DNA of 64,000 bases from Streptomyces tateyamensis. Lineage in GTDB: Bacteria; Actinomycetota; Actinomycetes; Streptomycetales; Streptomycetaceae. Of this stretch, positions 47,001 to 56,566 are shown piece by piece; within the stretch, counting starts at the first letter, position 1, and each line of letters starts with the position of its first letter. The DNA is taken from the NCBI RefSeq assembly GCF_003205575.1, contig NZ_PYBW01000045.1:24412-88411 (forward strand), read 5' to 3'. The notes under the pieces are model-generated. The model did not search any database. It worked only from the letters and a program-made list of their open reading frames with translations, and had not been told where the DNA came from. A program made the position numbers and the translations under genes.

Positions 47001-47076
47001 GCCACGTTCACCCGGTTCCGGCCTAAGGTAGGAACCGCCGCCGCAACTGTGAACCAGTGAGTCGGCACCAGAACGA

Positions 47077-47134
47077 CGAGGAGGCCATTGCCGTGCAGGA
47101 GACCGTACCGGTTCCCGCGGCAGTGGCCTCCTCG
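47077..47134 (+). promoter_or_regulatory. hairpin sequestering the ribosome site of an upstream ORF before pyrH
   Basis: Arms 47077-47093 and 47118-47134 pair over 17 bp with one G-T wobble and a 24-base loop. The left arm contains GAGGAGG and ends at the first base of a GTG (47093), so ribosome entry at the upstream ORF would be blocked when the hairpin forms. A second stem, 47145-47150 with 47168-47173, follows. This is a plausible attenuator or translation-coupled leader for pyrH. Confidence 0.7.
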
Positions 47135-47176
47135 CGTGTACGCGCGGGCCGGGGCACCGTACGCCCGGGCCCGTGA
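47093..47176 (+). CDS. candidate 27-residue leader peptide upstream of pyrH
   Basis: GTG at 47093 opens a 27-codon ORF ending in TGA at 47174-47176 (starts [14 protein letters not shown]). GAGGAGG lies eight bases upstream. Its codons cover the right arm of the hairpin, so translation would open it. No homology known; the start resembles that of PyrH (MQETQET). Translation is not shown. Confidence 0.45.
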   Translation: MQETVPVPAAVASSRVRAGRGTVRPGP

Positions 47177-47202
47177 ACCAGCAGGTGCAGAAGGAGAAGT
47201 CC

Positions 47203-47958
47203 ATGCAGGAGACGCAGGAGACCGCGCAGGACGGCACTCGCCGTCGTGTTCTGCTCAAGCTGTCCGGTGAGGCGTTCGCCGGCGGAGGCGGCCTCGGCGT
47301 CGACCCCGACGTCGTGCACAAGATCGCTCGCGAGATCGCCACGGTGGTCCGACAGGGCACCGAGGTGGCGGTGGTCATCGGCGGCGGCAACTTCTTCCGC
47401 GGCGCCGAGCTGCAGGTGCGCGGCATGGACCGGGCCCGCTCGGACTACATGGGCATGCTCGGCACCGTGATGAACTGCCTGGCGCTGCAGGACTTCCTGA
47501 TGAAGGAAGGGATCGAGACCCGGGTCCAGACCGCGATCACCATGGGCCAGGTCGCCGAGCCGTACCTGCCGCTGCGGGCCATCCGCCACCTGGAGAAGGG
47601 CCGCGTGGTCATCTTCGGTGCCGGTATGGGCATGCCCTACTTCTCCACCGACACCACCGCCGTGCAGCGCGCCCTGGAGGTCCACGCCGAGGTGCTGCTG
47701 ATGGGCAAGAACGGGGTGGACGGCGTCTACGACTCCGACCCCAGGACCAACCCGGATGCGGTGCGGTTCGACGCGCTGGAGTACGCCGAGGTCATCACCC
47801 GTGACCTCAAGGTCGCGGATCTGACCGCGATCACCCTGTGCAAGGACAACGGCCTGCCGATCCTGGTCTTCGAGCTGCTGGCGGAGGGCAATATCGCTCG
47901 CGCCGTGAGGAATGAGAAGATCGGCACACTCATCAGCCAGGATTCCGTCCGGGCCTGA
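47203..47958 (+). CDS. pyrH: uridylate kinase (UMP kinase)
   Basis: PyrH phosphorylates UMP to UDP, and is an essential pyrimidine enzyme regulated by GTP and UTP. The 251-residue protein has [18 protein letters not shown] and [14 protein letters not shown], the nucleotide-binding elements of the amino acid kinase fold. ATG at 47203 is six bases after AAGGAG; an in-frame GTG at 47173 is the alternative. It lies after a structured leader and before frr. Confidence 0.96.
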   Translation: MQETQETAQDGTRRRVLLKLSGEAFAGGGGLGVDPDVVHKIAREIATVVRQGTEVAVVIGGGNFFRGAELQVRGMDRARSDYMGMLGTVMNCLALQDFLMKEGIETRVQTAITMGQVAEPYLPLRAIRHLEKGRVVIFGAGMGMPYFSTDTTAVQRALEVHAEVLLMGKNGVDGVYDSDPRTNPDAVRFDALEYAEVITRDLKVADLTAITLCKDNGLPILVFELLAEGNIARAVRNEKIGTLISQDSVRA

Positions 47959-48051
47959 GCAGTCGTCAACCGCGCCCCGCCGGAGCACGGTGGGGCCTAT
48001 CAGTACGCCACGGGCGCTGAACGCCACGGGCAACCGGACAGGGAGCAGACT

Positions 48052-48609
48052 GTGATCGAAGAGATCCTCCTCGAGGCCGAGGAGAAGATGGAGAAGGCCG
48101 TGGCGGTCGCCAAGGACGACTTCGCCGCCATCCGGACCGGCCGGGCCCACCCGGCGATGTTCAACAAGATCGTGGCCGAGTACTACGGCGCCCCCACCCC
48201 GATCAACCAGCTCGCCTCCTTCTCCGTGCCGGAGCCGCGGATGGCGGTCATCACCCCGTTCGACAAGAGCGCGCTGCGCAACATCGAGCAGGCGATCCGC
48301 GACTCGGACCTGGGGGTGAACCCCTCCAACGACGGCAGCATGATCCGCGTGAACTTCCCGCAGCTGACCGAGGAGCGCCGCAAGGAGTACATCAAGCTGG
48401 CGCGCAGCAAGGGTGAGGACGCCAAGGTCTCGATGCGCGCGATCCGGCGCAAGGCCAAGGACGCCCTGGACAAGCTGGTCAAGGACAAGGAGGCCGGCGA
48501 GGACGAGGTGCGCCGGGCCGAGAAGGAGCTCGACGACGTCACCGCCAAGTACGTGGCGAGCATCGACGAGCTGCTGAAGCACAAGGAAGCCGAGCTCCTC
48601 GAGGTCTGA
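48052..48609 (+). CDS. frr: ribosome recycling factor
   Basis: RRF, with EF-G, splits post-termination ribosomes. The 185-residue product has the family start [16 protein letters not shown], and core [19 protein letters not shown] and [20 protein letters not shown]. The last base of its stop overlaps the cdsA start (TGATG). Upstream, 47974-47996 can form a small hairpin. Confidence 0.97.
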   Translation: MIEEILLEAEEKMEKAVAVAKDDFAAIRTGRAHPAMFNKIVAEYYGAPTPINQLASFSVPEPRMAVITPFDKSALRNIEQAIRDSDLGVNPSNDGSMIRVNFPQLTEERRKEYIKLARSKGEDAKVSMRAIRRKAKDALDKLVKDKEAGEDEVRRAEKELDDVTAKYVASIDELLKHKEAELLEV

Positions 48610-49523
48610 TGAACGACGCCCCGAACGCCCCAGGCACCAGGGGCGCAACCGAGTCCGCACCCCCGCAGGAGAGTCCGGTGGCCGAGCCCCAGCCGCAGCA
48701 GCCCCGCAAGCAGCGGGGCGGCCGCAACCTGCCCGCCGCGATAGGGGTGGGGCTCGGGCTCGGGGCGGTGATCATCGCCTCGTTGTTCGTGGTCAAGGTG
48801 CTGTTCCTGGCCGTGGTGGTGGCGGCGGTGTCCGTCGGCAGCTACGAGCTGACCAGCCGGCTGGCCGAGCGCAAGGGGATCCACGTCGCCCAGCTGCCGC
48901 TGCTGCTGGGCGGCGTGGCGATGCTCACCACCGGGTACTGGATCGGCCCGCAGGGCGCCGCGGCGGCGCTGGCGCTGACCGCGCTGGCGCTGATGATCTG
49001 GCGGATGAAGGAAGCCCCGGAGAACTACCTGCGGGATATAACGGCAGGTGTCTTCACCGCCTTCTACGTGCCGTTCCTGGCCACCTTCGTGGCGCTGATG
49101 CTGGCCGCGCACGACGGTCCGCAGCGGATCGTGCTCTTCCTGGTGGTCACCATCTGCAGTGACACCGGGGCGTACGCGGTGGGGTACAAGTTCGGGCGCA
49201 CCAAGCTGGCGCCGACGATCAGCCCCGGCAAGACCCGGGAGGGGCTGGCCGGCGGCATCGGCCTGTCGATGCTGGCCGGCGCGCTGCTGATGCAGTGGAT
49301 CATCGAGGACGGCCACTGGTGGCAGGGCCTGGTGCTCGGCGGCTGTGCCGCGCTGATCGCCACCCTGGGCGACCTCGCCGAGTCGATGATCAAGCGGGAC
49401 CTGGGGATCAAGGACATGGGCACCCTGCTCCCCGGCCACGGCGGCATCATGGACCGCCTGGACTCGCTGCTGCCCACCGCGCCGGTGGTCTGGATGCTGC
49501 TGGCCGCCTTCGTCGGCAGCTGA
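48609..49523 (+). CDS. cdsA: phosphatidate cytidylyltransferase CdsA
   Basis: CdsA makes CDP-diacylglycerol from phosphatidic acid and CTP. The 304-residue protein has a disordered N-terminus of about 45 residues, then six to eight membrane helices, and the family signature SMIKRDLGIKDMGTLLPGHGG followed by DRLD. ATG overlaps frr by one base. A terminator follows. Confidence 0.95.
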   Translation: MNDAPNAPGTRGATESAPPQESPVAEPQPQQPRKQRGGRNLPAAIGVGLGLGAVIIASLFVVKVLFLAVVVAAVSVGSYELTSRLAERKGIHVAQLPLLLGGVAMLTTGYWIGPQGAAAALALTALALMIWRMKEAPENYLRDITAGVFTAFYVPFLATFVALMLAAHDGPQRIVLFLVVTICSDTGAYAVGYKFGRTKLAPTISPGKTREGLAGGIGLSMLAGALLMQWIIEDGHWWQGLVLGGCAALIATLGDLAESMIKRDLGIKDMGTLLPGHGGIMDRLDSLLPTAPVVWMLLAAFVGS

Positions 49524-49544
49524 CCCGCAGCACCCGTGCCTCGA

Positions 49545-49578
49545 CGGGCCCCGGACGGCAAGGGCCGTCCGGGGCCCG
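49545..49578 (+). terminator. terminator after cdsA
   Basis: Arms 49545-49559 and 49564-49578 form a perfect 15-bp GC stem with loop AAGG. It lies 22 bases after the cdsA stop and just before rlmN. Confidence 0.85.
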
Positions 49579-49605
49579 CGCCGCATCTGCGACACTTGAT
49601 GAACC

Positions 49606-50706
49606 ATGCCTGCACCTGGAGAACTCACCTTTGTCGCGCCGCGCGGCGCCAAGCCCCCGCGACACCTCGCCGACCTCGACCCCGCCGCACGGAAGGCGGC
49701 CGTCGCCGAGCTCGGCGAGCAGCCGTTCCGCGCCAAGCAGCTGTCCAACCACTACTTCGGTCGGTTGTCCGACGACCCGTCGGCCTGGACGGACATCCCG
49801 GCGGCCAGCCGGGAGAAGCTGACCGGTGAGCTGCTGCCGGAGCTGATGTCGGTGGTGCGGCACGTCTCCTGCGACGAGGACACGACCCGCAAGACGCTCT
49901 GGCGGCTGTTCGACGGCACCCTGGTCGAGTCCGTGCTGATGCGCTACCCGGACCGGGTCACCATGTGCATCAGCTCGCAGGCCGGGTGCGGGATGAACTG
50001 CCCGTTCTGCGCCACCGGGCAGGCGGGGCTGACCCGCAACCTGTCCACCGCCGAGATCGTCGAGCAGATCGCGGCCGGGATGCGGGCCCTGAAGAGCGGT
50101 GAGATCCCGGGCCGTGAGGCCCGGTTGAGCAACGTGGTCTTCATGGGCATGGGCGAGCCGCTGGCCAACTACAACCGGGTGCTGGCCTCGATCCGCCGCC
50201 TCACCGACCCGGCGCCGGACGGTTTCGGCCTGTCCCAGCGCGGCATCACGGTCTCCACCGTCGGCCTGGTGCCGGCCATGCACCGGTTGGCCGACGAGGG
50301 GCTCAGCTGCCGGCTGGCGCTGTCGCTGCACGCGCCGGACGACGAGCTGCGTGACGAGCTGGTGCCGGTGAACACCCGCTGGAAGGTGGCCGAGGTGCTG
50401 GACGCCGCGTGGAACTACGCCGAGAAGTCGGGCCGGCGGATCTCCATCGAGTACGCGCTGATCAAGGACATCAACGACCAGGCCTGGCGGGCCGACCTGC
50501 TGGGCCGGCTGATCAAGAACCACCGGGTGCACGTCAACCTGATCCCGCTGAACCCGACGCCCGGCTCCAAGTGGACCGCCTCCCGGCCCGAGGACGAGCG
50601 CGAGTTCGTCCGCCGGCTGGAGGCGCACGGGGTGCCGACCACGGTCCGCGACACCCGCGGCCAGGAGATCGACGGCGCCTGCGGCCAGCTCGCCGCGGCG
50701 GGCTGA
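49606..50706 (+). CDS. rlmN: dual-specificity RNA methyltransferase RlmN
   Basis: RlmN is a radical SAM enzyme that methylates C2 of A2503 in 23S rRNA and A37 in some tRNAs. The 366-residue protein has the radical SAM cluster Cys128, Cys132, Cys135 (CGMNCPFC), and near the C-terminus the second conserved Cys in [10 protein letters not shown] at 49606 comes ten bases after GACACT, so a short or absent leader is possible. It converges on the ABC permease gene with a 15-base gap. Confidence 0.95.
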   Translation: MPAPGELTFVAPRGAKPPRHLADLDPAARKAAVAELGEQPFRAKQLSNHYFGRLSDDPSAWTDIPAASREKLTGELLPELMSVVRHVSCDEDTTRKTLWRLFDGTLVESVLMRYPDRVTMCISSQAGCGMNCPFCATGQAGLTRNLSTAEIVEQIAAGMRALKSGEIPGREARLSNVVFMGMGEPLANYNRVLASIRRLTDPAPDGFGLSQRGITVSTVGLVPAMHRLADEGLSCRLALSLHAPDDELRDELVPVNTRWKVAEVLDAAWNYAEKSGRRISIEYALIKDINDQAWRADLLGRLIKNHRVHVNLIPLNPTPGSKWTASRPEDEREFVRRLEAHGVPTTVRDTRGQEIDGACGQLAAAG

Positions 50707-50721
50707 GCCGAGCGGTCGGCC

Positions 50722-51879
50722 TCAGGTCAGCAGCGCGGCGCCGAGCACGGCGGTCAGCCCGCCGGTGGCCAGCAGCACCAGCCCGGCCAGCGCCCAGCGC
50801 AGCAGGGTGGCGGCGGCCAGCAGTCGGGGTGCGGCGCCCAGACGCAGCAGGGCCGCACCGACCGGGCGGCGGGCGGCCCGCAGCTCGGTGAGCCGGGCGA
50901 CCACGGCCGCCGAGGCGCAGCCGATGACCAGCAGCGCCTCGGCGGCCGGCAGCGGCCCGGTGCCCGAGGCACCGGGCGCCACCCAGTGCCGCACCGCGGT
51001 GAGCACCACGGCCAGGGTCAGCGCGAGCACCGCCAGCGGGGTGCCGAGCCGGGGCGCGAGCGCGGCCAGCCCCCGCCCGGCCAGCAGCCGGCGGGCACCG
51101 GGGCGGCCCAGGGCGAGCAGTCGGCCGACCCCGGCCAGCAGCGGCCCGGTGAGCAGCGCCGCGCCGAGGGTGGCCGCCGCCCAGCCGCCGAGCAGCAGCG
51201 CGTTGGTGTGCCCGAGGTCGGCCGGCAGTTGCAGCGGGCGCGGGTCCTCGGCGGCCGCCGGGCGCAGCGCGTACAGCTCGGTCAAGGTGCCGCCGAAGGT
51301 GAGCAGCCCGGCCAGCAGGATGCGCGGCAGGCCGAACGGGGCGGCGGTGACGGCCGGCCGGGTCTGCGGCAGCGCGTCCCGCCCGGGCACCGCGCAGACC
51401 GCCGCCACGCCACCGACCAGCGGGAGCAGCGCGACCAGTGCGACCGGTGCGGCGGGCGGCAGCGGATCGCCCATCCCCAGCTCGGGTGCCAGGCCGGGCC
51501 CGGCGATGTTGTTGCGCAGCACCAGGAAGAGCAGCAGGCTGACCACCGCGCCGGCCGCGCAGGCCAGCGCGATCTCGCCGGCGATCAGCAGCCGCAGCCG
51601 CACCGGGCCCGCGCCGGCCGCCCGCAGCCCGGCGATCCGCTCGGCGCGCTGGGCGGGCAGCGCGCGGGCCGCCACCGCGGCGAACCAGGCCACCGCCAGC
51701 AGCGGGGGCAGGCACCAGAGCAGCCGCTCGGGCGCCGAGTGGGCGCCGGGCGGGTCGCTCAGCGCCCGGCCCAGCGCGCGCAGCAGGAAGGCGGCGACCA
51801 CGGCCGCCGCCACGGAGGTGAGCAACCAGCGGCCCAGGTCGACGACCCGGTAGCCCCTGACCAGCCGGAGATAGAACAC
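50722..51879 (-). CDS. ABC transporter permease, FtsX-like
   Basis: This 385-residue protein has an N-terminal helix and about six to eight more membrane helices, in two clusters, the organisation of FtsX/MacB-type permeases. The first loops contain ERIAGLRAAGAGPVRLR, which matches the FtsX cytoplasmic segment. The GTG at 51879 starts VFYLRLVRGYRVV just after the ATPase stop, with GAGG upstream. It pairs with the next gene upstream. Substrate unknown. Confidence 0.78.
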   Translation of the reverse strand: MFYLRLVRGYRVVDLGRWLLTSVAAAVVAAFLLRALGRALSDPPGAHSAPERLLWCLPPLLAVAWFAAVAARALPAQRAERIAGLRAAGAGPVRLRLLIAGEIALACAAGAVVSLLLFLVLRNNIAGPGLAPELGMGDPLPPAAPVALVALLPLVGGVAAVCAVPGRDALPQTRPAVTAAPFGLPRILLAGLLTFGGTLTELYALRPAAAEDPRPLQLPADLGHTNALLLGGWAAATLGAALLTGPLLAGVGRLLALGRPGARRLLAGRGLAALAPRLGTPLAVLALTLAVVLTAVRHWVAPGASGTGPLPAAEALLVIGCASAAVVARLTELRAARRPVGAALLRLGAAPRLLAAATLLRWALAGLVLLATGGLTAVLGAALLT

Positions 51880-51887
51880 CTGCGTCC

Positions 51888-52619
51888 TCAGTGTGAAGCG
51901 GCGACGGGTGCGGCCGCCGGGCGCCGGACCGCGGTGGCGGGCACGGGGGTGCGGCCGTCCACCAGGGCGACGGTGCGGTCCGCGTAGCGGGCCAGCTCGG
52001 GGTCGTGGGTGGCCAGCACCAGGGTCAGCTGGTGGGATCGGGCCGCGCTGGTGAGTATCCGCAGCACCTGGTCCCGGGCCTCGCGGTGCAGCGGCGCGGT
52101 CGGGTCGTCGGCGAAGACCACCCGGGGCAGCGGGGCGAGTGCCCGGGCCACCGCGATCCGCTGGCACTGACTGCGGATCAGCTCCTCCGGGCGGCGCTTG
52201 GCGCAGGCCGCCACGTCGAGGCGCTCCAGCCAGTCGTCGGCCGCGCCGTAGGCGGCCCGGTGGCCGACACCGGCCAGCAGCAGCGGCAGCGCGACGTTCT
52301 CCCGGGCCGTCAGTTCCGGTACCAGCTGCGGCTCGGAGCCCACGAAGCCGAACCGCTCGCGGCGCAGCTTCTCCCGCCCGGCCCGGCCCAGGGTGTGCAC
52401 CGGGGAGCTGTTGAACCAGACTTCCCCCGCGTCCACCGGGAGCTGGGCGGACAGGCAGCCGAGCAGGGTGGACTTGCCGGAGCCGCGGGCGCCCGTGACG
52501 GCGAGCACCTCGCCCTCGCGCACGCCGATCGAGACTTCGCGCAGCGCGGGGGTGCCGTGGTGGGACTTGACGATGCCTCGGGCCCACAGCACGTCGTTGT
52601 CGGGCGGGGCCGCTGACAT
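51888..52619 (-). CDS. ABC transporter ATPase with degenerate motifs
   Basis: This 243-residue ABC ATPase has Walker A GARGSGKST at 43-51. Its signature motif reads LIRSQCQ at about 148-153 instead of LSGGQ, and Walker B is VVFADD at 167-172, with Asp172 where the catalytic Glu is expected. ATP binding is likely but hydrolysis may be weak. Start ATG at 52619 follows GGAGGA on the reverse strand. It is followed by the permease. Confidence 0.8.
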   Translation of the reverse strand: MSAAPPDNDVLWARGIVKSHHGTPALREVSIGVREGEVLAVTGARGSGKSTLLGCLSAQLPVDAGEVWFNSSPVHTLGRAGREKLRRERFGFVGSEPQLVPELTARENVALPLLLAGVGHRAAYGAADDWLERLDVAACAKRRPEELIRSQCQRIAVARALAPLPRVVFADDPTAPLHREARDQVLRILTSAARSHQLTLVLATHDPELARYADRTVALVDGRTPVPATAVRRPAAAPVAASH

Positions 52620-52782
52620 GTGTTCCTCCGCCGGTCGGGATCGGCTCTGCGTGGTGCAAAGGAATGGCAGTGGTCAGATTAGAACGAGATCGCCCGTGCG
52701 CGGTTGCGGCACACCCGGAGCACTTGTCATAAACCCGGACGAACCATCAGCAGATGATAGGGCCGGAGCGCCCGAAAAAATG

Positions 52783-52838
52783 ACCCGGGGCCGGTTCCGG
52801 CAGCCTTGAGGAGGAGGCTGCCGGAACCGGCCCCGGGT
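52783..52838 (-). terminator. strong Rho-independent terminator of the aminotransferase gene
   Basis: Arms 52783-52805 and 52816-52838 form a 23-bp perfect stem with a 10-base loop. On the reverse strand it is followed by six T residues (complement of 52775-52780). A U-tract is rare in high-GC genomes, so this is a confident terminator. Confidence 0.92.
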
Positions 52839-52859
52839 GGTCCCGCGGGGCGCGAAGCG

Positions 52860-54254
52860 TCAGATCTTCGCCCACGCGTCGGTGAGGCTGGTCCGCAGGA
52901 TCTGCTCGATCTCGTCGAAGGTCGACTGGTCGGAGATCAGCGGCGGGGCCAGCTGCACGACCGGGTCGCCACGGTCGTCGGCGCGGCAGTACAGGCCGTT
53001 GTCGAAGAGCGCCTTGGAGAGGAAGCCGTAGAGCACGCGCTCGACCTCGTCGTCGTTGAACGACTCCTTGGTGACCTTGTCCTTGACCAGCTCGATGCCG
53101 TAGAAGAACCCGTTGCCGCGCACGTCGCCGACGATCGGCAGGTCGCGCAGCTTGTTCAGGGTGCCGAGGAAGGCGGCCTCGTTGTCGAGCACGTGCTGGT
53201 TGAGGCCCTCGCGCTCGAAGATGTCGAGGTTGGCCAGCGCCACCGCGGAGGAGACCGGGTGGCCACCGAAGGTGTAGCCGTGCAGGAAGGTGTTGTCGCC
53301 CTTGTAGAACGGCTCGGCGATCTTGTCGGAGATGATCGTCGCGCCGATCGGGGAGTAGCCCGAGGTCATGCCCTTGGCGCAGGTGATCATGTCGGGCTGG
53401 TAGCCGAACTTGTCGGCGCCGAACATGGTGCCGAGCCGGCCGAAGGCGCAGATGACCTCGTCCGAGACGAGCAGCACGTCGTGCCGGTCGCAGATCTCGC
53501 GCAGCCGCTGGAAGTACCCGGGCGGCGGCGGGAAGCAGCCGCCGGCGTTCTGCACCGGCTCGACGAAGACGGCGGCCACGGTCTCGGCGCCCTCGTTGAG
53601 GATGGCCACCTCGATCTCGTCGGCGCACCAGCGGCCGTAGGCCTCCGGGTCGACGGTGCCGTCCGGGCCGGCCAGGAAGGCCGGGGCGCGGTAGATGTTG
53701 GTGTTCGGCGCCTTGTGGGTGCCCGGGACCAGCGGCTCGAACGGGGCCTTCAGGCCCGGCAGGCCGGTGATCGACAGGGCGCCCTGGGGGGTGCCGTGGT
53801 AGGCGACGGCGCGCGAGATGACCTTGTACTTGGTCGGCTTGCCGACCAGCTTGAAGTACTGCTTGGCGAGCTTCCAGGCGGTCTCGACGGCCTCGCCGCC
53901 ACCGGTGGAGAAGAAGACCTTGTTGAGGTCGCCGGGGGCGTAGTTGGCCAGCCGCTCGGCCAGCTCGACGGCCTTGGGGTGGGCGTAGCTCCAGACCGGG
54001 AAGAAGGCGAGCTCCTTGGCCTGCTTGGCAGCGGCCTCGGCCAGCTCCTCGCGGCCGTGACCGGCCTGCACCACGAACAGTCCGGCCAGGCCGTCGAGGT
54101 ACTTGCGGCCCTTGTCGTCCCAGATGTAGGTGCCCTCGCCGCGCACGATGGTGGGCACGGGCGAGTTCTCGTACGACGACATGCGGGTGAAGTGCATCCA
54201 CAGGTGGTCGTAGGCGGTCTTCGAAAGGTCCTTCTGTGCCGGGTCGGCGGTCAT
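52860..54254 (-). CDS. class III aminotransferase, probable putrescine/polyamine aminotransferase
   Basis: This 464-residue PLP enzyme has the class III pattern FVEPVQNAGGCFPPP, LLVSDEVICAFGRLG and CAKGMTSGYSPIG, where Lys294 forms the Schiff base. Related Streptomyces genes are linked to polyamine use. With the neighbouring aldehyde dehydrogenase it could convert putrescine to 4-aminobutyraldehyde. Its ATG overlaps the AsnC gene by four bases, so they are one operon, and the strong terminator follows. Substrate is inferred from context. Confidence 0.85.
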   Translation of the reverse strand: MTADPAQKDLSKTAYDHLWMHFTRMSSYENSPVPTIVRGEGTYIWDDKGRKYLDGLAGLFVVQAGHGREELAEAAAKQAKELAFFPVWSYAHPKAVELAERLANYAPGDLNKVFFSTGGGEAVETAWKLAKQYFKLVGKPTKYKVISRAVAYHGTPQGALSITGLPGLKAPFEPLVPGTHKAPNTNIYRAPAFLAGPDGTVDPEAYGRWCADEIEVAILNEGAETVAAVFVEPVQNAGGCFPPPPGYFQRLREICDRHDVLLVSDEVICAFGRLGTMFGADKFGYQPDMITCAKGMTSGYSPIGATIISDKIAEPFYKGDNTFLHGYTFGGHPVSSAVALANLDIFEREGLNQHVLDNEAAFLGTLNKLRDLPIVGDVRGNGFFYGIELVKDKVTKESFNDDEVERVLYGFLSKALFDNGLYCRADDRGDPVVQLAPPLISDQSTFDEIEQILRTSLTDAWAKI

Positions 54255-54724
54255 CGGGTGCCCCAGGTGTAGGTCTGTTTCCGGAGCTTCAGGTAAACGA
54301 AGCTCTCGGTCCTCCGCACGCCGGGAAGCGCGCGGATGCGTTTGTTGATCATTTCGAGCAGGTGCTCGTCGTCCTCGCACACCAGCTCGGCCAGCAGGTC
54401 GAACGAGCCCGCGGTGCAGACCACGTAGTCGACCTCGTCCATGGCGGCCAGGGCGTCGGCGATCGGCTCGATGTCGCCCTCGGCGGTGATGCCGACCATC
54501 GCCTGCCGGGTGAACCCGACCGTCAGCGGATCCGTGACGGCGACGATCTGCATCACGCCCTGGTCGAGCAGCTTCTGGACCCGCTGCCGGACCGCGGCCT
54601 CGGAGAGGCCGACGGCCTTGCCGATGGTCGCGTACGCCCGGCGGCCGTCCTCCTGCAGCTGCTCGATGATCGCCTTGGAGACGGAGTCGAGGGGAACGCT
54701 GCTGTTCCGGTCGCGGTTGGCCAC
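54251..54724 (-). CDS. Lrp/AsnC-family transcriptional regulator
   Basis: This 157-residue protein has an N-terminal winged helix (SVSKAIIEQLQEDGRRAYATI then LSEAAVRQRVQKLLDQ) and the C-terminal ligand-binding AsnC domain (VCTAGSFDLLAELVCED). It probably senses an amino acid or amine. It begins with GTG at 54724 and is divergent from the aldehyde dehydrogenase across about 270 bases, which it may control. It overlaps the aminotransferase. Confidence 0.9.
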   Translation of the reverse strand: MANRDRNSSVPLDSVSKAIIEQLQEDGRRAYATIGKAVGLSEAAVRQRVQKLLDQGVMQIVAVTDPLTVGFTRQAMVGITAEGDIEPIADALAAMDEVDYVVCTAGSFDLLAELVCEDDEHLLEMINKRIRALPGVRRTESFVYLKLRKQTYTWGTR

Positions 54725-54991
54725 GCCGCCACTGTGCCTGATCGACTCTGCTTCCGCAACCCGTCACCCTGCTGATTTCGTCGGCCATTCATGTTTCCGG
54801 AACGGATTGCGTTGCCTTGCACGGAGCGACCTGTCGATTACGGCAGCCGGCAGGGTAGCCTTGCCGTGTACACGCGTCGGCGTCCACACGCCCGAAAGGG
54901 TCCCGGCCGAACCGCCCCGCAGGGCGCGGGCCCGGCGGTACCCTGGCGCCGGAATCTGCAACGTCGCAGGCCCAGACCGTAGGAGAAACCC

Positions 54992-56437
54992 GTGAGCGAG
55001 CTTCGTACGCTGCGCAACTACATCAACGGCGAGTTCGTCGATGCGGCCGACGGCCGCACCCTGCAGATCGTCGACCCGACCACCGGCCAGGCGTACGCGA
55101 CCTCCCCGCTGTCCGGCGCCGCCGACGTGGACGCCGCGATGGCCGCGGCCGCCGCCGCCTTCGAGACCTGGCGCGACGCCACCCCGTCGACCCGGCAGAA
55201 GCTGCTGCTGAAGATCGCCGACGCGGTCGAGGCGCGGGGCGACGACCTGGTGGACGCCGAGTGCCGCGACACCGGCAAGCCCCGCGGGCTGACCAAGTCC
55301 GAGGAGATCGGGCCGATGGTCGACCAGATCCGGTTCTTCGCCGGTGCCGCCCGGATGCTGGAGGGCAAGGCCGCGGGCGAGTACATGGACGGGATGACCT
55401 CGATCGTCCGCCGCGAGCCGGTCGGCGTCTGTGCCCAGGTCGCGCCGTGGAACTACCCGATGATGATGGCCGTCTGGAAGTTCGCCCCGGCGCTCGCGGC
55501 CGGCAACTCCGTGGTCCTCAAGCCCTCCGACACCACCCCGGCCTCCACCGTGCTGCTGGCCGAGATCATCGGCGGCGTGCTGGCCGAGCTGGAGCTGCCG
55601 GCCGGCGTCTTCAACGTGCTCTGCGGCGACCGGGAGACCGGCAGGCTGATGGTCGAGCACGCCACCCCGGCGATGGCCTCGATCACCGGCTCGGTGCGGG
55701 CCGGCATCCAGGTGGCCGAGTCGGCCGCCAAGGACGTCAAGCGGGTCCACCTGGAGCTGGGCGGCAAGGCCCCGGTGGTGGTGTTCGAGGACGCCGACAT
55801 CGCCGAGGCGGTCGAGGGCATCTCGGTGGCCGGCTTCTTCAACGCGGGCCAGGACTGCACCGCCGCCACCCGGGTGCTGGTGCACGAGTCGATCCACGAC
55901 GCCTTCGTGACCGCGCTGGCCAAGGCCGCCGCGGAGATCAAGACCGGCGGGGTGGACGAGGAGGACGTGCTGTACGGCCCGCTGAACAACGTCAACCAGC
56001 TCAAGCAGGTGGCCGGCTTCATCGAGCGGCTGCCCGGGCACGCCAAGGTCGAGACCGGTGGCCACCAGGTCGGCGAGGTGGGCTACTTCTACGCCCCGAC
56101 CGTGGTCTCCGGCCTGCTGCAGGACGACGAGATCATCCAGAACGAGGTCTTCGGCCCGGTCATCACGGTGCAGAAGTTCACCGACGAGGACCAGGCGGTC
56201 GGCTACGCCAACGGCGTCGACTACGCGCTGGCCTCCTCGGTGTGGACCAAGGACCACGCCCGGGCGATGCGGATGTCGCGCCGGCTGGATTTCGGCTGCG
56301 TCTGGATCAACACCCACATCCCGCTGGTGGCCGAGATGCCCCACGGCGGCTTCAAGAAGTCCGGCTACGGCAAGGACCTGTCGGGCTACGGCTTCGAGGA
56401 CTACACCCGGGTCAAGCACGTCATGACCGCGATCTGA
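54992..56437 (+). CDS. aldehyde dehydrogenase, probable gamma-aminobutyraldehyde dehydrogenase
   Basis: This 481-residue NAD(P)-dependent aldehyde dehydrogenase has catalytic Glu255 in LELGGKAP and Cys289 in GQDCTAAT. It resembles PatD/PuuC-type enzymes that oxidise 4-aminobutyraldehyde to GABA. The divergent AsnC regulator and aminotransferase gene support a polyamine route. GTG at 54992 follows AGGAGA. A terminator separates it from the GABA-type aminotransferase. Confidence 0.88.
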   Translation: MSELRTLRNYINGEFVDAADGRTLQIVDPTTGQAYATSPLSGAADVDAAMAAAAAAFETWRDATPSTRQKLLLKIADAVEARGDDLVDAECRDTGKPRGLTKSEEIGPMVDQIRFFAGAARMLEGKAAGEYMDGMTSIVRREPVGVCAQVAPWNYPMMMAVWKFAPALAAGNSVVLKPSDTTPASTVLLAEIIGGVLAELELPAGVFNVLCGDRETGRLMVEHATPAMASITGSVRAGIQVAESAAKDVKRVHLELGGKAPVVVFEDADIAEAVEGISVAGFFNAGQDCTAATRVLVHESIHDAFVTALAKAAAEIKTGGVDEEDVLYGPLNNVNQLKQVAGFIERLPGHAKVETGGHQVGEVGYFYAPTVVSGLLQDDEIIQNEVFGPVITVQKFTDEDQAVGYANGVDYALASSVWTKDHARAMRMSRRLDFGCVWINTHIPLVAEMPHGGFKKSGYGKDLSGYGFEDYTRVKHVMTAI

Positions 56438-56455
56438 AGGATCGTCTGACCGGTG

Positions 56456-56486
56456 AAGGGCCAAGGGGCACTGCCCCTTGGCCCTT
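56456..56486 (+). terminator. terminator after the aldehyde dehydrogenase
   Basis: AAGGGCCAAGGGGCA at 56456-56470 pairs with its complement at 56472-56486, a 13-15 bp stem with a tight loop, followed by TTTGC. Confidence 0.85.
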
Positions 56487-56566
56487 TGCACAGTGTCAGC
56501 ACGGCCGCCGGACCACCTGACAAGATGCCGGTACATCCGGCCCGCGCGGTTACCTACGCTGGCGGC

